Source: Amia ocellicauda
Taxonomy: Eukaryota > Chordata > Actinopteri > Amiiformes > Amiidae
Assembly (NCBI RefSeq): GCF_036373705.1
Contig: NC_089853.1
Location: 7,971,405-8,035,404, forward strand
DNA length: 64,000 nucleotides
Direction: 5' to 3'
Below the pieces are notes generated by a model. The model worked only from the letters and a program-made list of their open reading frames with translations. It searched no databases and was not told the DNA's origin. Made by a program: the position numbers and the translations under genes. Numbering within the stretch: the first letter of the stretch is position 1; every line of letters starts with the position of its first letter. This document shows, piece by piece, positions 1 to 13,100 of this stretch.

Positions 1-9
1 TGTTTGTCT

Positions 10-27
10 TGTTGTTGTTGTTGTTGT
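10..27. repeat. (GTT)n microsatellite
   Basis: Six perfect GTT units at the extreme left edge of the window. Confidence 0.85.
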
Positions 28-266
28 TTTCCCTGTCTAAGACAAGTGAAATGTTATTTTATGCACCTGAAATTAAATAACAAGCTTTAAAGTATTTCAA
101 AACGTTTTGCTCTTTTTTTAATGCTACTAATGAATATGCATGTCCGTGTCTGTGGGTCATCACTGCTCTGCACACGGTACCAGGGCTCCCGCTACGGCCC
201 GGTTCAGCAGAGGGCCTGTGGGCCAGGAGGTCTTCAATCCCCCGGTGTGAGGCCAGAGTCATGTCC

Positions 267-339
267 TCATGCAAGATCTTTATTCTTCTTCTGTTCGTCC
301 TCAATGGGAGACTGAGCTGCAGCTGTAATATCAATATCC
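267..339 (-). CDS. Possible 3'-terminal coding exon of an unrecognised minus-strand gene
   Basis: On the minus strand a pyrimidine-rich acceptor (TAG ending at 340) is followed by 72 bases in frame that end with TGA at 269-267. They encode 23 residues, DIDITAAAQSPIEDEQKKN followed by KDLA. An ATTAAA-type polyadenylation signal lies on the same strand at about 122-117, 145 bases beyond the stop, so the layout fits a last coding exon with a short 3' UTR. The peptide is hydrophilic and acidic/lysine-rich. I do not recognise the protein, and earlier exons would lie outside the window. A chance ORF cannot be excluded. Confidence 0.3.
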
Positions 340-571
340 CTAATGTATGTAAAAATACAAGTATTTAAGACCTCTGCCCTGTTTCAGAAAGCAGGTTTAA
401 CAAACTCTGAGTTTAAACCTGAACTCTGTGTTGACTAACTCTGAGCTGACAAACTCAGAGTTTTCGGTTTCAGAATAGTTGATAACAAGTAGTTTAATCA
501 ACTCTGAGTAAAGCGCGTGCATGAGGAGATCAAAAGCCCTCATCAATGGAACGCAGAGAGCATGATTCATT

Positions 572-754
572 ATGGCAACAGGAGAAAAAAGGTCTCGAAC
601 CTCCTACTTCTCCCCAGTGGAGATAGACATATTAATGAATGCGTATGCAGAATATGAGTATATATTTAAGAAAAAAAGTAATACAGTAGCAGCAGCAAAA
701 GAACAGGAACTGGCATGGCAGGGAACTGCTGACGAGTCAATGCATGAGTATTAA
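572..754 (+). pseudogene. Harbinger MYB-like (NAIF1-like) DNA-binding protein, fragment
   Basis: A 60-residue open stretch begins MATGEKRSRTSYFSPVEID and continues with a tyrosine- and lysine-rich helix region ending near ELAWQ. The F-S/T-P-x-E-x-x-x-L pattern is the start of the MYB/SANT-like domain of the Harbinger accessory protein, which in live elements brings the transposase to the terminal repeats. The rest of the domain is missing or scattered. Further helical pieces around 2060-2205 (VEQLYKVYLEKQ, then a QMQKTEIEIQLLEHQ-like stretch) look like the protein's C-terminal coiled coil. No full-length product is possible. Confidence 0.5.
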
Positions 755-1210
755 TTGGGGAAAAAAAAGTTTTATCTCAAGTGTTCAACATTTATATAAT
801 TTATATATGCATGTGTGCGCTCGGTTAATATTTATGCAGGTGCAACCCAATGGGCACAAAACATACTTGGCAGCAACTGAAGATGAAATATAAAAATATA
901 CTTCAAACAGGTAAGGTATAATTTCAATACAAGCAATTGTGATTTTGTTTAGCTTACCCTACCTAATTAAACAGCATTCAGTGGCTACATTCAACATGTG
1001 ACATATTTAAGTAGTAATTTTCTAAGCAAAAAAAAGGACACTTTTCAGTCATCCCAACACTGACAGTATTTTATATTGTCTATTTGAAAGTAACACCTAA
1101 ATGCCTTTATACAGACAAGTCTCCAAATGTGTGCTTACTGGACATGTTCAAATTTGACCTCCATTATAGCCAATAGAAAAAAGGCTGAGGGCCGAAAAAC
1201 AGGTGGGGGT

Positions 1211-1232
1211 CCACCACCACCACCACCACCAC
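1211..1232. repeat. (CCA)n microsatellite
   Basis: A run of about seven CCA units inside the Harbinger relic. Confidence 0.85.
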
Positions 1233-2433
1233 TCACAGAGGCTGAAGAGATGGCCCTCAGTCAAAACAGTGGTAACCTATTGCTGAAGGCATCTCTGTAG
1301 GAGCTCATCTGACCCAACCACCCCCCAGCACACAAGGGCCTACATAAGAGGTTAGTTATTCAAATTAATGATACATTCACCCTTTTGCCAATGTTAGCTC
1401 AGTGACGCCTCCCCATCCATCTCAGACACAACTTGGCACACTGATCTTGTAGTGGTACAATTATTTGTAATTGACTGCTGTTACTTTTTGATTCTTAGTT
1501 GTCCTTCACACATCTATTTTATGGTGACTCAGAGTTATATACTTGAAAAATTGTGATGGGGCCTGCACACTGTTGTAAAAACAAAATTCAAATTAGGAGT
1601 GGCACTTTTCTGGGTAAAGTTATAATTTAACTGTCTAATCTTAATCTTCTACCAGTTACTGATGGAGTAATCTGTCCGGTGGAGCCTTCTGCCATTACAG
1701 ACCTCCATGCAGTTGTATGTTCTCTTAATACTCCACAGAGTTTTCATAATGGGTTAAAATTTATAATTTTCATTACAGGAGGATGAGGAAGACACCTTGG
1801 CAGCTGCCACAGAGAGGCCTATTGAGGTTCAAACCTTACAAATAACATTAACAGTTGATGATAGTGTTGTACCATACTAAAACTTGCACCTTCTTTTTCT
1901 CTTAACAGACAATGCTGGAAATTACAGTGAGGAAGAGGGTCCATCCACCTCCACAGCACAACTTACCTCAGTAAGATGTTGTTCAGCATTGGCCCATGAC
2001 TTACAATGAAACTAAGTAGACCTGGCACTGTGAAATTCAGTCATTTTTTTGTGTTCCTATAGCTCCCTGTGGAACAGCTGTACAAGGTGTACTTAGAGAA
2101 GCAAACTGTAGTAGTCTAAATGTAGTTTAGAAATGGACCACATAAGGCTGCAGATGCAAAAGACAGAAATAGAAATACAGCTGCTGGAACATCAGTTAAA
2201 GGTTGGTGAGGTGCACACAGGTGGGTGATTTTACTTGTTTGAACAACATAAAAAATATTACCTACTTTACTACATTTGTACTTGAAGGAAATAAAGAAGA
2301 CTTCCTGAAAAGAAAGGCATATTGTCTTTATTTGACACTGGGGAGGTGATGGGTCAATCAGAAATGAAGGTAGCATATTGCATCTCTGACTGCTCTTCCG
2401 TCTCGTGCGTCAGCGGGGTGGCCAGGGTCGTTA

Positions 2434-2700
2434 TCAGGATCGGTCACTGGCTGAGTAGGACATTGTTCTCATACATGCCACAATCATGTCACATGCCCTT
2501 TCTGGGGTGACCCTGAGCCTACGAAGGCACTGGAACCAGGCCTTGAGCATCCCGATGCTCATCTCTACCCTGGCTCGTGTCCTGCAGTGAGCCAAGTTAT
2601 AGCGTTGCTGCGGGCCGGGCTCAGGATCAGGGGAAGGGGTCAGCAAATAGGGCTGGCAGGGGTACCCTGTGTACCATCGAACCAGTGGCGTAGGGGAAAT
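2434..2700 (-). pseudogene. HARBI1-like Harbinger transposase, C-terminal fragment
   Basis: Read on the minus strand, this segment contains GYPCQPYLLTP, then AHCRTRARVEMSIGMLKAWF, then LRRLRVTPERACDMIVAC. This order matches the last third of HARBI1-type DDE transposases, including the R-x-R-V-E-x-x-I-G-x-L-K block with the third catalytic acidic residue (E). The first two acidic residues and the N-terminal helix-turn-helix are absent. Beyond 2700 the similarity stops at an unrelated GC-rich repeat. It is a dead remnant. Confidence 0.6.
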
Positions 2701-2945
2701 TTTGGTGGCCCCCCTGCAAGGCCGGAGCACTCTTCCACCCCCTTGATCGGTGCGCGGGTCCACCCAAATGATATAGGAGCTCGATTGCAAAACAACCAGT
2801 GGCGATCTGATAAGAGCTGGGGGGGGTGCTGACAGTGTTTTCTCTGGTGAGAGCGCCAGGAACGGAGTGCGATTACTTTCCAAATTTTCTTGATTTATCT
2901 TTTTTTTTTTTTTAGGGGGGGTGAGGCCCCTACATCACAGCGGGG
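2685..2945. repeat. GC-rich repeat nested in the Harbinger relic
   Basis: Two partial copies of an ACCAGTGGCG unit (about 2681 and 2796), each followed by G-rich tracts and a C-rich counterpart (GGCCCCCCTGC), interrupt the transposase remnant. A T-run and a GGGGGGGTGAGGCCCC block follow near 2905-2932. The arrangement suggests a second transposon fragment inserted into the HARBI1 reading frame. I cannot assign its family. Confidence 0.35.
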
Positions 2946-5403
2946 GCGTATCGTACGCCTCTGCATAGAACTCTCCTATGATAATACAAGGATACAGTTT
3001 ACATTTTCAGATGCAATAGGAGGAAACAAAATATTGAGTATAATAGGATATAGCTATATAAACTCACCACAGGCAAATCCAGCTCTCAGTGTACAAATTC
3101 GCGAGTCAAGCACAGAGCCAGGCCACTTTGCTTCCACGTTGCTGCTGATGTGGCTGCATCACGTATGATCTTCACAGTGAAGAGCAGTAATCAGCTGCAG
3201 GAGGTGTATTGAGAAGTAACTTTCACTTGGAAAGCTAAAGGCTACTATTTAGGCCTACCTGTGCATTAATGCTGTGGAAAGACTTCCTATTCACATAATC
3301 TCCTTCATTTACTGAAGGAGCTGTGATAGGAATATGAGTGCATCTATGCAGCCAATCACACCTGGAAACCCTAAAATACATCAAATTAACTGATTAGTGC
3401 TTCAAGTCTCAAAGCTTCACACTTAATACATTAATTATTGCTTAGACTGATACCTGCAATTCTGTGGAATTCTTCTTCGATGAGTTTAGATGAGATTTGT
3501 GCTTCAGTATCAACCGGCTCTAGAAAAGGACCCCCGTGTCTGACAGCTGCTGCAGGCGAGCAGCTGCCCGGGTTCAACTGAACCGACAGCCCAGTTTCCT
3601 TCAGCTCTGAGCTTCACTAAACCCTCATTGCAAACGTGATCTTGTTCTGCTTTGGTTTTATGCCACTTCCACCGGCAACTTACAAACCCCGTCCTGATGC
3701 AGGAGCCCTTTGTTCCGCCAGGCGGCACCGAAGATTTCGGTCGCTCCGCTTCTTTAAGGCAAAAGTCTCCGTGAACCCCTGTGATTGGACCCATACACTG
3801 CCACTCAATGTAAAGTACAGAGTTTCACCAAAATGGGTGTGTTGGTGCTAGATAAATGGTTCAGTAGAAATACAAATAAATCACATTAATTCCCTTTACC
3901 TCATGTTTTCAAAAGGTAAATCAATCAGCACCAAGCAGACACTTATATGACAGATTCGCGTGTTTGTCTATATTACATGTTGACAGTTGTTTTTGGCCAA
4001 ACCTCTGAGATATGTTTGCTATAAGTGAAAATAGGAGGCGCGCCCGTCCATTTTGAGCCCTTTTGCCCGTTTCTCAGTCTGTTAGTGACTCCAGCAGCCG
4101 GGGCTCACAGCGCAGAGCCGGCAGACACTCATGCGAGGGGTTTATATGGGTTTTTAGTTTGTTTTAAACCCACTTACAAACATTTTTCGATTAAAATGGA
4201 GATAGTTCAAATTAAATGATTTTGCATAAATCTAAACTTATTAAATGCAAATTTGTAAATCGGCCAACCGTCCACATGCAGAGCAACTCAGACAAGCGTC
4301 TCTGATCTCCGATCTACACAAACCACGTGGCAGATCGCACAGCGCTGCTCCGGGCGGATCTTTCTTCTGTGACGTGCAGTTCGCGAACGAGTCGTTCTGT
4401 TTGAGCGACTCGTTCTGGTGGCCGAGGGGACTCGGCTCTGTGACGCGGGACTCGGCTCTGTTGACTCGCTGTGAGCGGCAGCGGCGCCATCGCATCTCCT
4501 TCAGTGACTCTGACTCAGTCCGGCGGTTCCGTCACCCTGGCGAGTCGTTGAGTTATGAAACTGTAGACCGTATGTGCCATGCTGGTGCCAAATTCCCTCT
4601 TGCTTAGTGCATAAGAAATAACTCTGTATGAGCCAAAATGGCGTCAGTTACATCAGCCAGAGCGAGTATAGAGTGCTACTGTCAGAAAATGAGATTAGAC
4701 GTTTATGCAATAATATATACTGTACATAATGTGCGTCTGCCAAACAAATAAACTAATACAATAAATCACTATGAGGTCTGTTTTTGTAATGTTGTATACA
4801 CATAAAACATGCTGCACAAATTGTTATTAATACGTCATCTTGAGTTAAATCAACAAAATGACCAAATTAGTATTATTATTATTGATAATAATAATAATTG
4901 AGATACATCTATGCGTAAGACATTTAACGATATTCATAAAACAATATATTACATTTCGATTAATCGTGTTGGATAAAAATGTTAATGCTTCAAATTGTTA
5001 TCTACAGGATTTTAAATATATATTTGACACAACTGTATTGAACTTAATCCAGTCAAATATAGACTTTTCCTGGCTTTTGTGCTGTGCAGTGAAAACTCGT
5101 TCTTTCCGGTTCAAGTCTATATAACCCGTCCTGATCCGGCTGCACTGTGGACTGGATCAGCGAGCGAAATGAATCAAACGAACCGAGTCTCTGAAAAGAA
5201 TCTGCCATCACTACCACCCATTGGTGGAGAAGCGCAGATCTGCGCAGAACTGCGGACCTGCAGACACACCCCTCCGGTGCCGCCTCTTCCCATTGGTCCA
5301 CTGGCGCTGCCCGGAAGAACAGCGAAACACGTGTTTTGACCGCCATCTTTGTAGGGATGAGACGCAATTTTTGAATAAATAAATAAATAAATAAAAATAA
5401 TAA
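2946..5403. other. Intergenic stretch without recognised gene; GC-rich repeat-like patches
   Basis: No exon chain with splice signals is visible. Two patches (about 3530-3850 and 4025-4560, with a similar one at 5090-5340) are much richer in CpG than their surroundings. The 4380-4450 part holds an imperfect palindrome built from CGAACGAGTCGTTC and GAGCGACTCGTTC, and CTCGTTCTTTCCGGTTC recurs at 5096. This looks like the body of an old DNA transposon, but the family is not certain. An (AAAT)n run covers 5374-5395. Confidence 0.35.
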
Positions 5404-7104
5404 TAAAATAAATGTAGAAAATTAAGTTACGTAAACATCTTAATAATAAACAAAACAAGGTTAATTTTATTGTATTTTTTAAAACCATTGCGATCCCTAC
5501 CTTTATGCATTATTTTAGTCTGGTAATTAAGCCCGGATGCAATTTTACGTCATTTTGTCCCGTTTGGCTATTTTCTTAAAAGTGATATTAAAAACTCGAT
5601 TTTACTTTCAAGCCATGAAGGCATGTCATTCATAATTGTTTTAAAATGTCTTCTTGTATCAATGTTTTAAATAATTTTCACATCAACTTCAACCCATTTA
5701 ATAATAGGATGATATGTTTTTCTTATCATAAACATTCAAAGGCTTTGACATAATCATTTGTGTGTGTGTGAGACAGAGACTGTGTCCCAGATATTTGTTG
5801 TCTTCTTTTTCAGAACAGGTAAGGGCTAGTAGGTGATAGTTGTCATAGTGTGCAACCTGTGAATGAGCCACCTGGTTTGTTATCTCATAACAAAGGGCAA
5901 TTGTTAGAACCCTTCACTTTTTATTTTAAATATCAGGAGACCTAAAGAATAGCATAATATACTCCACAGATTTTAAAAATGTCGGAAGCCACCATTTTAG
6001 GTGTTTGTTTCAGAGTTGACAATTTGTAAGAGAGAGAGAGGAAAAAAGAGGAAGTCTGATTACTGAAAAACCTGAAACATTTGATGTGCTAAACTGCAGA
6101 ATGAAGTTAATTACAATCATATATTACAGGAATATTGTTCCATGGTCTGTGCATAAATTGCATGCTAATTCCTTCGAGGAGAATAGTGCAATTCATGACA
6201 GCTCGTAGCAAAGGGGGCTGTTCATGTCATCTGGTTTTGAAGTGCAAGTGAGTAAACAAAACAGGGAAAAGCTATATTCTGACAAGATCAGTGGAATCAA
6301 CAGCTTCTTCACGGTTTCTGAAAACAGCACTGTTACAGCCATTAAACCTCAATGTGTTAGGCTGATAGTACGATCTAAAAATAGGGCAGATATCCTTCTC
6401 TGAAAGTGACTTGAAATGCAGTAGTTGGGTTTTGTCTGTCTTCAAGATCTGTCAGCATAAAACAGAGTAAAGCAGGTAAGACTAATTATTTTTAACCTTT
6501 CATTAACAATGTTATCTTTAATTCATTACTGTACATTTCATCTTGTGGTGGTGCATCCTTATGCGAAAAACGTTGCTGATCATGTGGACATGGTTACCCT
6601 TTAATTACTTAAAAAACCTTTGTACACTGCTTTGTGCTCACTGATGATAAGTTTTTACAGTTGCTTTTTACACAGCCTCAGATATGGTCCTGGGGCAGGG
6701 TAGAGTTTCTTCATAACATATGACAGTCCACTAGATAGATGAGTTTCACTTTGGTGAATGGGAAGAAAGAGCAATATGAAAAGCAGGAAGCCACACTGCA
6801 GCTCGAAGGCACTCTGACCTTAAAAACAAATCTCCCATGGATGTAAGTATACAGTAAAGGTAGGGATCTGGAACAGTAGCATTCTTTGTCGGGAAAGTAT
6901 TGCTCCTTTTATTCATAAATACATTTTTAGCTGATAAGAGTTATTGTTGTCAGGTGGATTTATTTTTGTTAGACATGTAGACTGGTTTTATCCTCTGTCT
7001 GATTATGTTGGTGTGTCTGCTTAAATGGTGCACAAGTGGATAAAGCAAGGTTTGAACTCATAACAGATAACTGTTTTTCTATTTGAAAGAGACTCGGAAA
7101 GGTC
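5404..7104 (+). other. Upstream region of irag1 with a possible 5' leader exon
   Basis: No coding sequence is supported here. A strong donor (AAGCAG|GTAAGA, GT at 6476) follows a stretch without ATG-led ORFs, and a weak acceptor (TTTGAAAG) lies at 7089, just before the irag1 start. An untranslated exon ending at 6475 spliced to 7090 is therefore possible. There is no clear TATA box or CpG island close by, so the true transcription start is unknown. Confidence 0.2.
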
Positions 7105-10100
7105 ATGGCTTCACAGAACAGACTGAACGGAGGTAGCGGCCGTCCTCCAGACAAGTCTCCGTTCGGCCTACAGGAATGCCAGGCTTTAGACTGTATGGCC
7201 TACAGCCCGTTAACTAGCCCCAGATCCATGCCTGCTGACAGTAATTGGCCTGGGACTGCCCCTGTGTCAGAGTGTCCCACTGCAGCATCTACTGAAGAAT
7301 CCACTTTCAATCCACCTGAACATAACCACCAGGTAGACAGCAGTGGAAGTAAGTCAAACCCTCACTGATGTTTCAAAATTCAGTTTACGCCTTAGCAATT
7401 ATACAAATAGTTATTTTTAAATCTGTTTAATTCAGTGGTTGCACACAAATCAGTTTCAAATCCAGTTACTCCACTCCCAACACTTCCATTTTATTTTCAT
7501 GAAGTGTACCATCAAGCGCAGTTTCATTTCTGTTGTGAAACCAGATTGCATTCAAAAGCAAACCTGTACAATTGTTATGCTCCCCTAGTTTGCAGCTCGA
7601 CCGGCTGTGCCTCAGAGGATTTCGGTGAAGAGGCAAAAGACACCCATGCCTTATCTGAAGATTACTTATTAAATATAACTTTTGAGGCATGCGACACCAT
7701 GGGCAAAGGTAATTGTGAAATCGACTCTGCTTTTGTCGTTTGAAAGGGTTAACACGACAGTTGCAAATCTGTAGCTCGAGCGTGATCCCTTCTTATTTTC
7801 CATAGGAGAAGTGCTAGCATCAACTGTTATGCAGTACTTGCAGAACATGACAGCCCAAAGCCCAGAGCGAGGGAGACTGTCGAAACTGTACGACATGCTC
7901 GACCCCGACAGACTGGGCGTCTCTGTGAGCAGGAACACTTTTCACGTGACGATGAGGAGGTGGATTTCCCAGTGCAGCCAGGATCAGTAAGAATCTCGTT
8001 CCACCGTTCCAGAACCCGCTGCCAAATCACCGTGTTAACCCTTTGCTGTCTTGAAATTGTAAAGTTGTTCTACGATGGGGATTCAAAGTTGTAAATGGCA
8101 CCTGTTTGTAATAACAGCCTTCAGCCATTAGTGGAATCAGACTGTAAACTAACTGGCCAACCTCAAAATGACCTAAACAAGATTTGTTTTCTGTTAATTT
8201 CTCTTCATTTTCCTCCCCAAGGTTCAGACTTTTGTTTTACACCGTTAGAAAAACATTCAGTTTTATTTCTAGCAAGTTAACATATGTACCATTTTCTTAG
8301 CATGGAGGTTGAAGATTATCAGAATTTGGGAGACAACCAGCGCAAACTGTCTTCAAATGGTAAGTGGTGGATGTTTTGGTTGTTTATGTCTTTTCCTACA
8401 GTGAACATGGATGTTTTTAAATTATTGCTTTAGTTGTTTTTTAACCTAAAATCTTGCCTTTAGGGAATGAGTTTTCTGTTTCTGAACTTGAAACGGAATA
8501 TCAAGAAGGGAAACATGGCTTTTATTAGTAAGTACTGCATTTTGTATTGTTCATTTACATTCACTTTGAGAGTATAACCAAGAAAGGGTGCAATATTAAC
8601 ACGTCCTCCACGACAGACGCTGGTATTTTCAAGGGATCTAAATCCTAAGATTTTTCAAGGATTTAATTGTCAATGTTATTGAATGTTTCTTTCTTGTTCT
8701 CTCCCAGTGAGTCACGGGACTTCGTCAACACCGTGGCAAACTGGCAGCATGCAAACCACAAGCTGAGCGAACAGAACAGCAGCCTGCTGAAGGCCGTGGA
8801 AGCGGGTGAAGACGCAAACCTCCTGCTCACAGAGGAAGTCATCAGACTGAAGAGCAAACTAGCCAGGTATGGCTAAAAAGGGGGGGTTTCCAGTTGTATG
8901 ATTAATGCATGAATGCGCAATTGAGAAAACCCTCAATAAGAAAAGATTTGGATGACAGATTTACCATACAATATCATGCATATCTGAAATGCACAGAATG
9001 TGGAGGAAACAAATAATACAGAAGACGGCAGAAACATAGCCACATAATTCTATGTCTAAACAGATATAGATATGGATAATATATGTGAAAGGTGTGTACA
9101 CACGTGGCAGTGAGTGACATGTTACACTGTTGTTAGTGCTCAGCGCACTGCTTTGAGTGCAGAGTCCCTGTCAGAGGAGCTGGACGACGCCAGGAGAGCA
9201 GCACAAGACTGCCAGGAACGAAACTGCAGGTTACAGAGTTATAGCAACAAACTGGTACGAGCTGAAATATGTCTCTGTGTCCATCTTCAAATCAGATGTT
9301 AATGATCTGTGTTTTAACAAAGTTGTTATAGTATTAGGCCAGGGGATGGCACCATATCATTATCATCAGGACAAATACATTTACATAGTCAAAGATATCA
9401 AGTCAAGATAACATTCTTTACTGTTTTTTGCTTATTTAGTTTTTTAAGAAGTGGAAAATGTGCAATGTTGGCTGTTGTTTTGTACAGAGAAAGCAAACAA
9501 TCTTTTTATTTTCCCCTGCAGCTCACAGGACTGCAAAATAGGACATTAAATTAAAGTCTACATACAAATACACAGTGTTCCTTTCATGTTGTTTGTCTTC
9601 TTCAGTATCGTCACATTATACTATTTGAACTTGCTTAGTATAATTTGTAAACAGTTTGCACAGAATGACCCTGTGTGTCTTTGCTACCTGTAAGAAGACA
9701 ATTTGCTGATTATATCACCTATTTCTTTTCAATGTAGAAGAAAGAAAATGAATGCTTAAAAGCCCAAATTCGAGTACTGGAAGAGGAGGTATGCTTGTGT
9801 TTGTAAATTAATGCCCTTCCTTAACTTTTTATTTTACTTTTACCTTTCTTACTTTTTATTTCCTATTGCAGTTTGTCTGTTAGTGTTGTTTGGAATTAGC
9901 TGTTAATGACTCAGTATTGTACAGAATAATTAGATTGCACATGATCAAATATAGCTAGGATGTTATGTGGTGTGAAAATAAGGACATTGCCATGGATTGT
10001 TGTTGTACGCTGTTTTCAGAATGAAAAACTCACTCAGGAGAAGGTGTGTCGAGAAGCACATCTTGGCAAAGTGATGAAAATGAAAGCTGAATTGATGGTG

Positions 10101-13100
10101 AGAGCCAATGGCCTTGAAGCGTGTACAAGTATCAATGTTATAGTGGAAATGAAGCAATCAGGACAGCACAACATTAACACTGCATTTTCAATTATTTCAC
10201 AGAAGGAACTCGATGAAACACAACTCCTATTGGCGGAAAAGGATAGGGAAATCACAGAGGTCAGTGCACATGTACAGAAAGAGAATATACGGGCACAGAT
10301 GGGCTTGTTTCTTCATTAGGAAAATGGGGAAGGCTGCATAATGTACCGTTTTCTTGTTCTCTGTTTCAGATAACTGTATTCATACAAGAGCTAAAGGTCT
10401 CCCGACTGGAGAACCATAAAATAATTGAGGTATTATTGTTCATTCATTACATTAAATGTGACCCATTTTTGTCTTTTCAAGGTGTGGTTTGTCATTGTGG
10501 TTTTTGAGTATGTAGTTGTTTGTAGTGGACAACGTTTGTAGTACTTTAGAGCTCATATAGATAATCTGATATATGTTAGTACATGTATTTTTATAATGGC
10601 AGTGATTGTTTTGTATAATAATACACTTTGATGCATGCTTTAGGGGATGCATTCAGAACTAAAGCGGTTGCAAGAAAATGCACGCCAGGAGCTTTTGAGG
10701 TAGGCATTTTGTCCATATGTAAATCTCCCACCATATATATCATCAATATGAATGCCCTAATGCAAAGCTGTGGGTTTGGGGAAATGAACAGCAGTAAATT
10801 ATGCACACATTTGGATAATAAAATATTAATATTTTATTTTGCAGTAATGCCTAGCAGACATTGTGTTATTTGCTCAGTGTATTGCACTGTAACAGTGTGA
10901 CATATTGTTATTTTCTTAGTGTACTGGCGGGGCTTGTGTGAGTGAAACTGCAGCGCAGATAAACATGGTGTTTGCATTGACAGATGCACAGTTAGCCTTC
11001 AGAGTCCCGTCCCTGTGAGAAGATATGACGCTCTCCTGCACTGCCATTCCCTACAGTCAGAAATTCAGGAGCTCCAGCAGGTAGTGTGTGTGCACGCAAA
11101 ATATGACCATGCTTCCAACGCTACACCCGTGCTATTGTCTCACTCGCTATTATCTACACTAAGGGCTGATCTCACAGACCCAGATTAGCACCAGTCTTGG
11201 ACTACCCAATGTTATATTAGGTAGAATTATCAAGGAATCAAGGTCTGTGAAACCAGCTGCATGTGTAATGCATGTCTAATTTGTGGGATAACATAAGACA
11301 TTATTATTCATATATTTAACATCATATATTTCATATATCATATATCATCTGTCACAGCCTGTCATTAATTCATAGCCTGTTCGACTCGATGAAGGTCTTT
11401 TTACAGTTGTTTTTTTTTATTTAGATTTTCTTATTGTACTGCTGTGACGGTTTATCCCCAGGTAGGGAGCACTGAAGACATGAACAGTCCTATATGTGGT
11501 CTGTTGACTTCACCAATGCAGAGGGATGGTTTTCTAAAGATCAAATCACAGGAACACAGCAAAATGTTTCACATGGAGCCTGGAGAGATGGTAAGGTGTA
11601 CACAAACGCCACAGAAGTCATATTAAGAGTTACTAAATTTTATAAGTAGAGATTTATGGTTTAGATATATGGTGGAAAATTAACTGGGGAATGGTATGGC
11701 TTTAATGTAAAACCCTTCAGTGCTGACTCTCTCTCTGTCTATCTGGGACTGTCTGTCTAGTCTGTCTATCAGCAGCATGTAATATTACTTTAATCAGTGC
11801 TCATCATTGCCAACAATAAAAAAACTAAACAAGACAGGATAACTCTCCAGTAATCAGCAATTTTGTATTGATGCTGTTGTCAGACATGTATGCTCCATCA
11901 AATTAAAGCACTGCTCTGCTTTTGGGGAAAGAGAGAGCCTCTATTTACTGGAGATACTGGAGATGTTCTAGTCAACACCACATTTCCTCCAAAAAATAAT
12001 TTGGCTCTTAAACTGTCTTTGATTATAGCTGGTCATTTAGTATACAGATACATCAGTACGGGATTTGATTCTGTAATATCTGAAGAGTTTTTTTTGCTGA
12101 TGATTCTCATAGTTGGTATGCATTTAATGTACGTAATTGTACATTAAGCCTAAGGGTGACTCTTAAGTAATATTAATGTGTGCACTTTGAAACTTTATTT
12201 AGAATGTAGGTTACTACATGGTTAACCCCTTTCTGTCAGGAAGTGCAGCTCTTGTTGAGAAGAACTGATTCCAGTGGTTGGCTATGCCACAATCCCCTGC
12301 AGCCTTTCAGCAACCTCAGTTTTGTGTCTCACAATCTGTTCTCAGTCTCTCTAAACTATATCACATTAAAATATAAAACAAGGGGCATACTCCTCATTGG
12401 TTCCCCTTTTCATATTTCCATTTGAAAATAATCTTGAATATCTTGTACCTTTTTTTGCATACAGTAAAGGCAGCATCCCAAGCTTTGTGGGGAAATGCTA
12501 AACAAATACCGATGGCCGATTAGTGATGACATATCTTCATGGTAACCTTATTCACATTTGCTTCTCAGGATACAGTTAAAGGGAGCAGGAATCAAGTTAT
12601 TGAAAGATTAGAAAGAGCCTACTGCCAGTGCCAGCAGCAACATGCCGACACCAAGCAACATCTGGCCAATGTGTATGTGAGTTTTACTTCAAGTGTTACA
12701 ATACTTTGGACATTTCTATTGAAAGAGTCTTAATAATTCAGTAATTAATTTTTTAAAATTACAATTAAATAAACGCTGGAAGAGTATTCTACTTGTAGCA
12801 CTCCAACCTTAAGGTTACGAGGTAGCACTTGATTTTCTTAGGAGGATGATGTTTCGTTTTACTGGTGGGTAATATTGATGCTCTGTCCACCTAAAATAAA
12901 TGCATCTGTAATACCAAACGGTGGTCTCAGATGATTAGCTTCTTATTGTCATCTTAGAGTACGAGAGCTCGAGCTGCAGACAGTGTTGAGGGACGATGCC
13001 GAGGAGAATCTGGCTGAGCAGGAGGCAAGGCTGGCCGAGGCAGAGAAAGAAGCCAAAGAGGCTAAAAAGTCAGCAGCCGTGAACTGGTGGAGAGCTCTGA

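Larger units (their letters stand above)
377..2900. mobile_element. Decayed Harbinger (PIF/Harbinger) DNA transposon
   Basis: The left end (377-520) has the terminal style seen in fish Harbinger elements: a GTTTCAGAAAGCAGG start and repeated AACTCTGAG/CTCAGAGTT blocks. Inside are remnants of both standard genes: a MYB/SANT-like protein on + (572-754 and scattered exon-like pieces at 1780-1830, 1915-1975 and 2060-2205) and a HARBI1-like transposase on - (2434-2700). Convergent genes are the normal Harbinger layout. I found no matching right terminal repeat, and the transposase catalytic half is missing, so this is a truncated, immobile copy. Confidence 0.6.

Noticed and set aside
2587-2832. 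81-residue open frame on +
   Set aside because: Antisense shadow of the HARBI1 fragment and nested repeat.
4245-4607. 120-residue open frame on +
   Set aside because: Codon use and composition follow the GC-rich repeat; no domain, and an overlapping antisense frame is equally open.
5816-5820. Five-base AACAG between a polypyrimidine AG and GTAAGG
   Set aside because: Too short for a credible exon; chance occurrence of splice-like signals.
11890-12147. 85-residue open frame on +
   Set aside because: No splice support or homology; lies in an intron between two phased exons.
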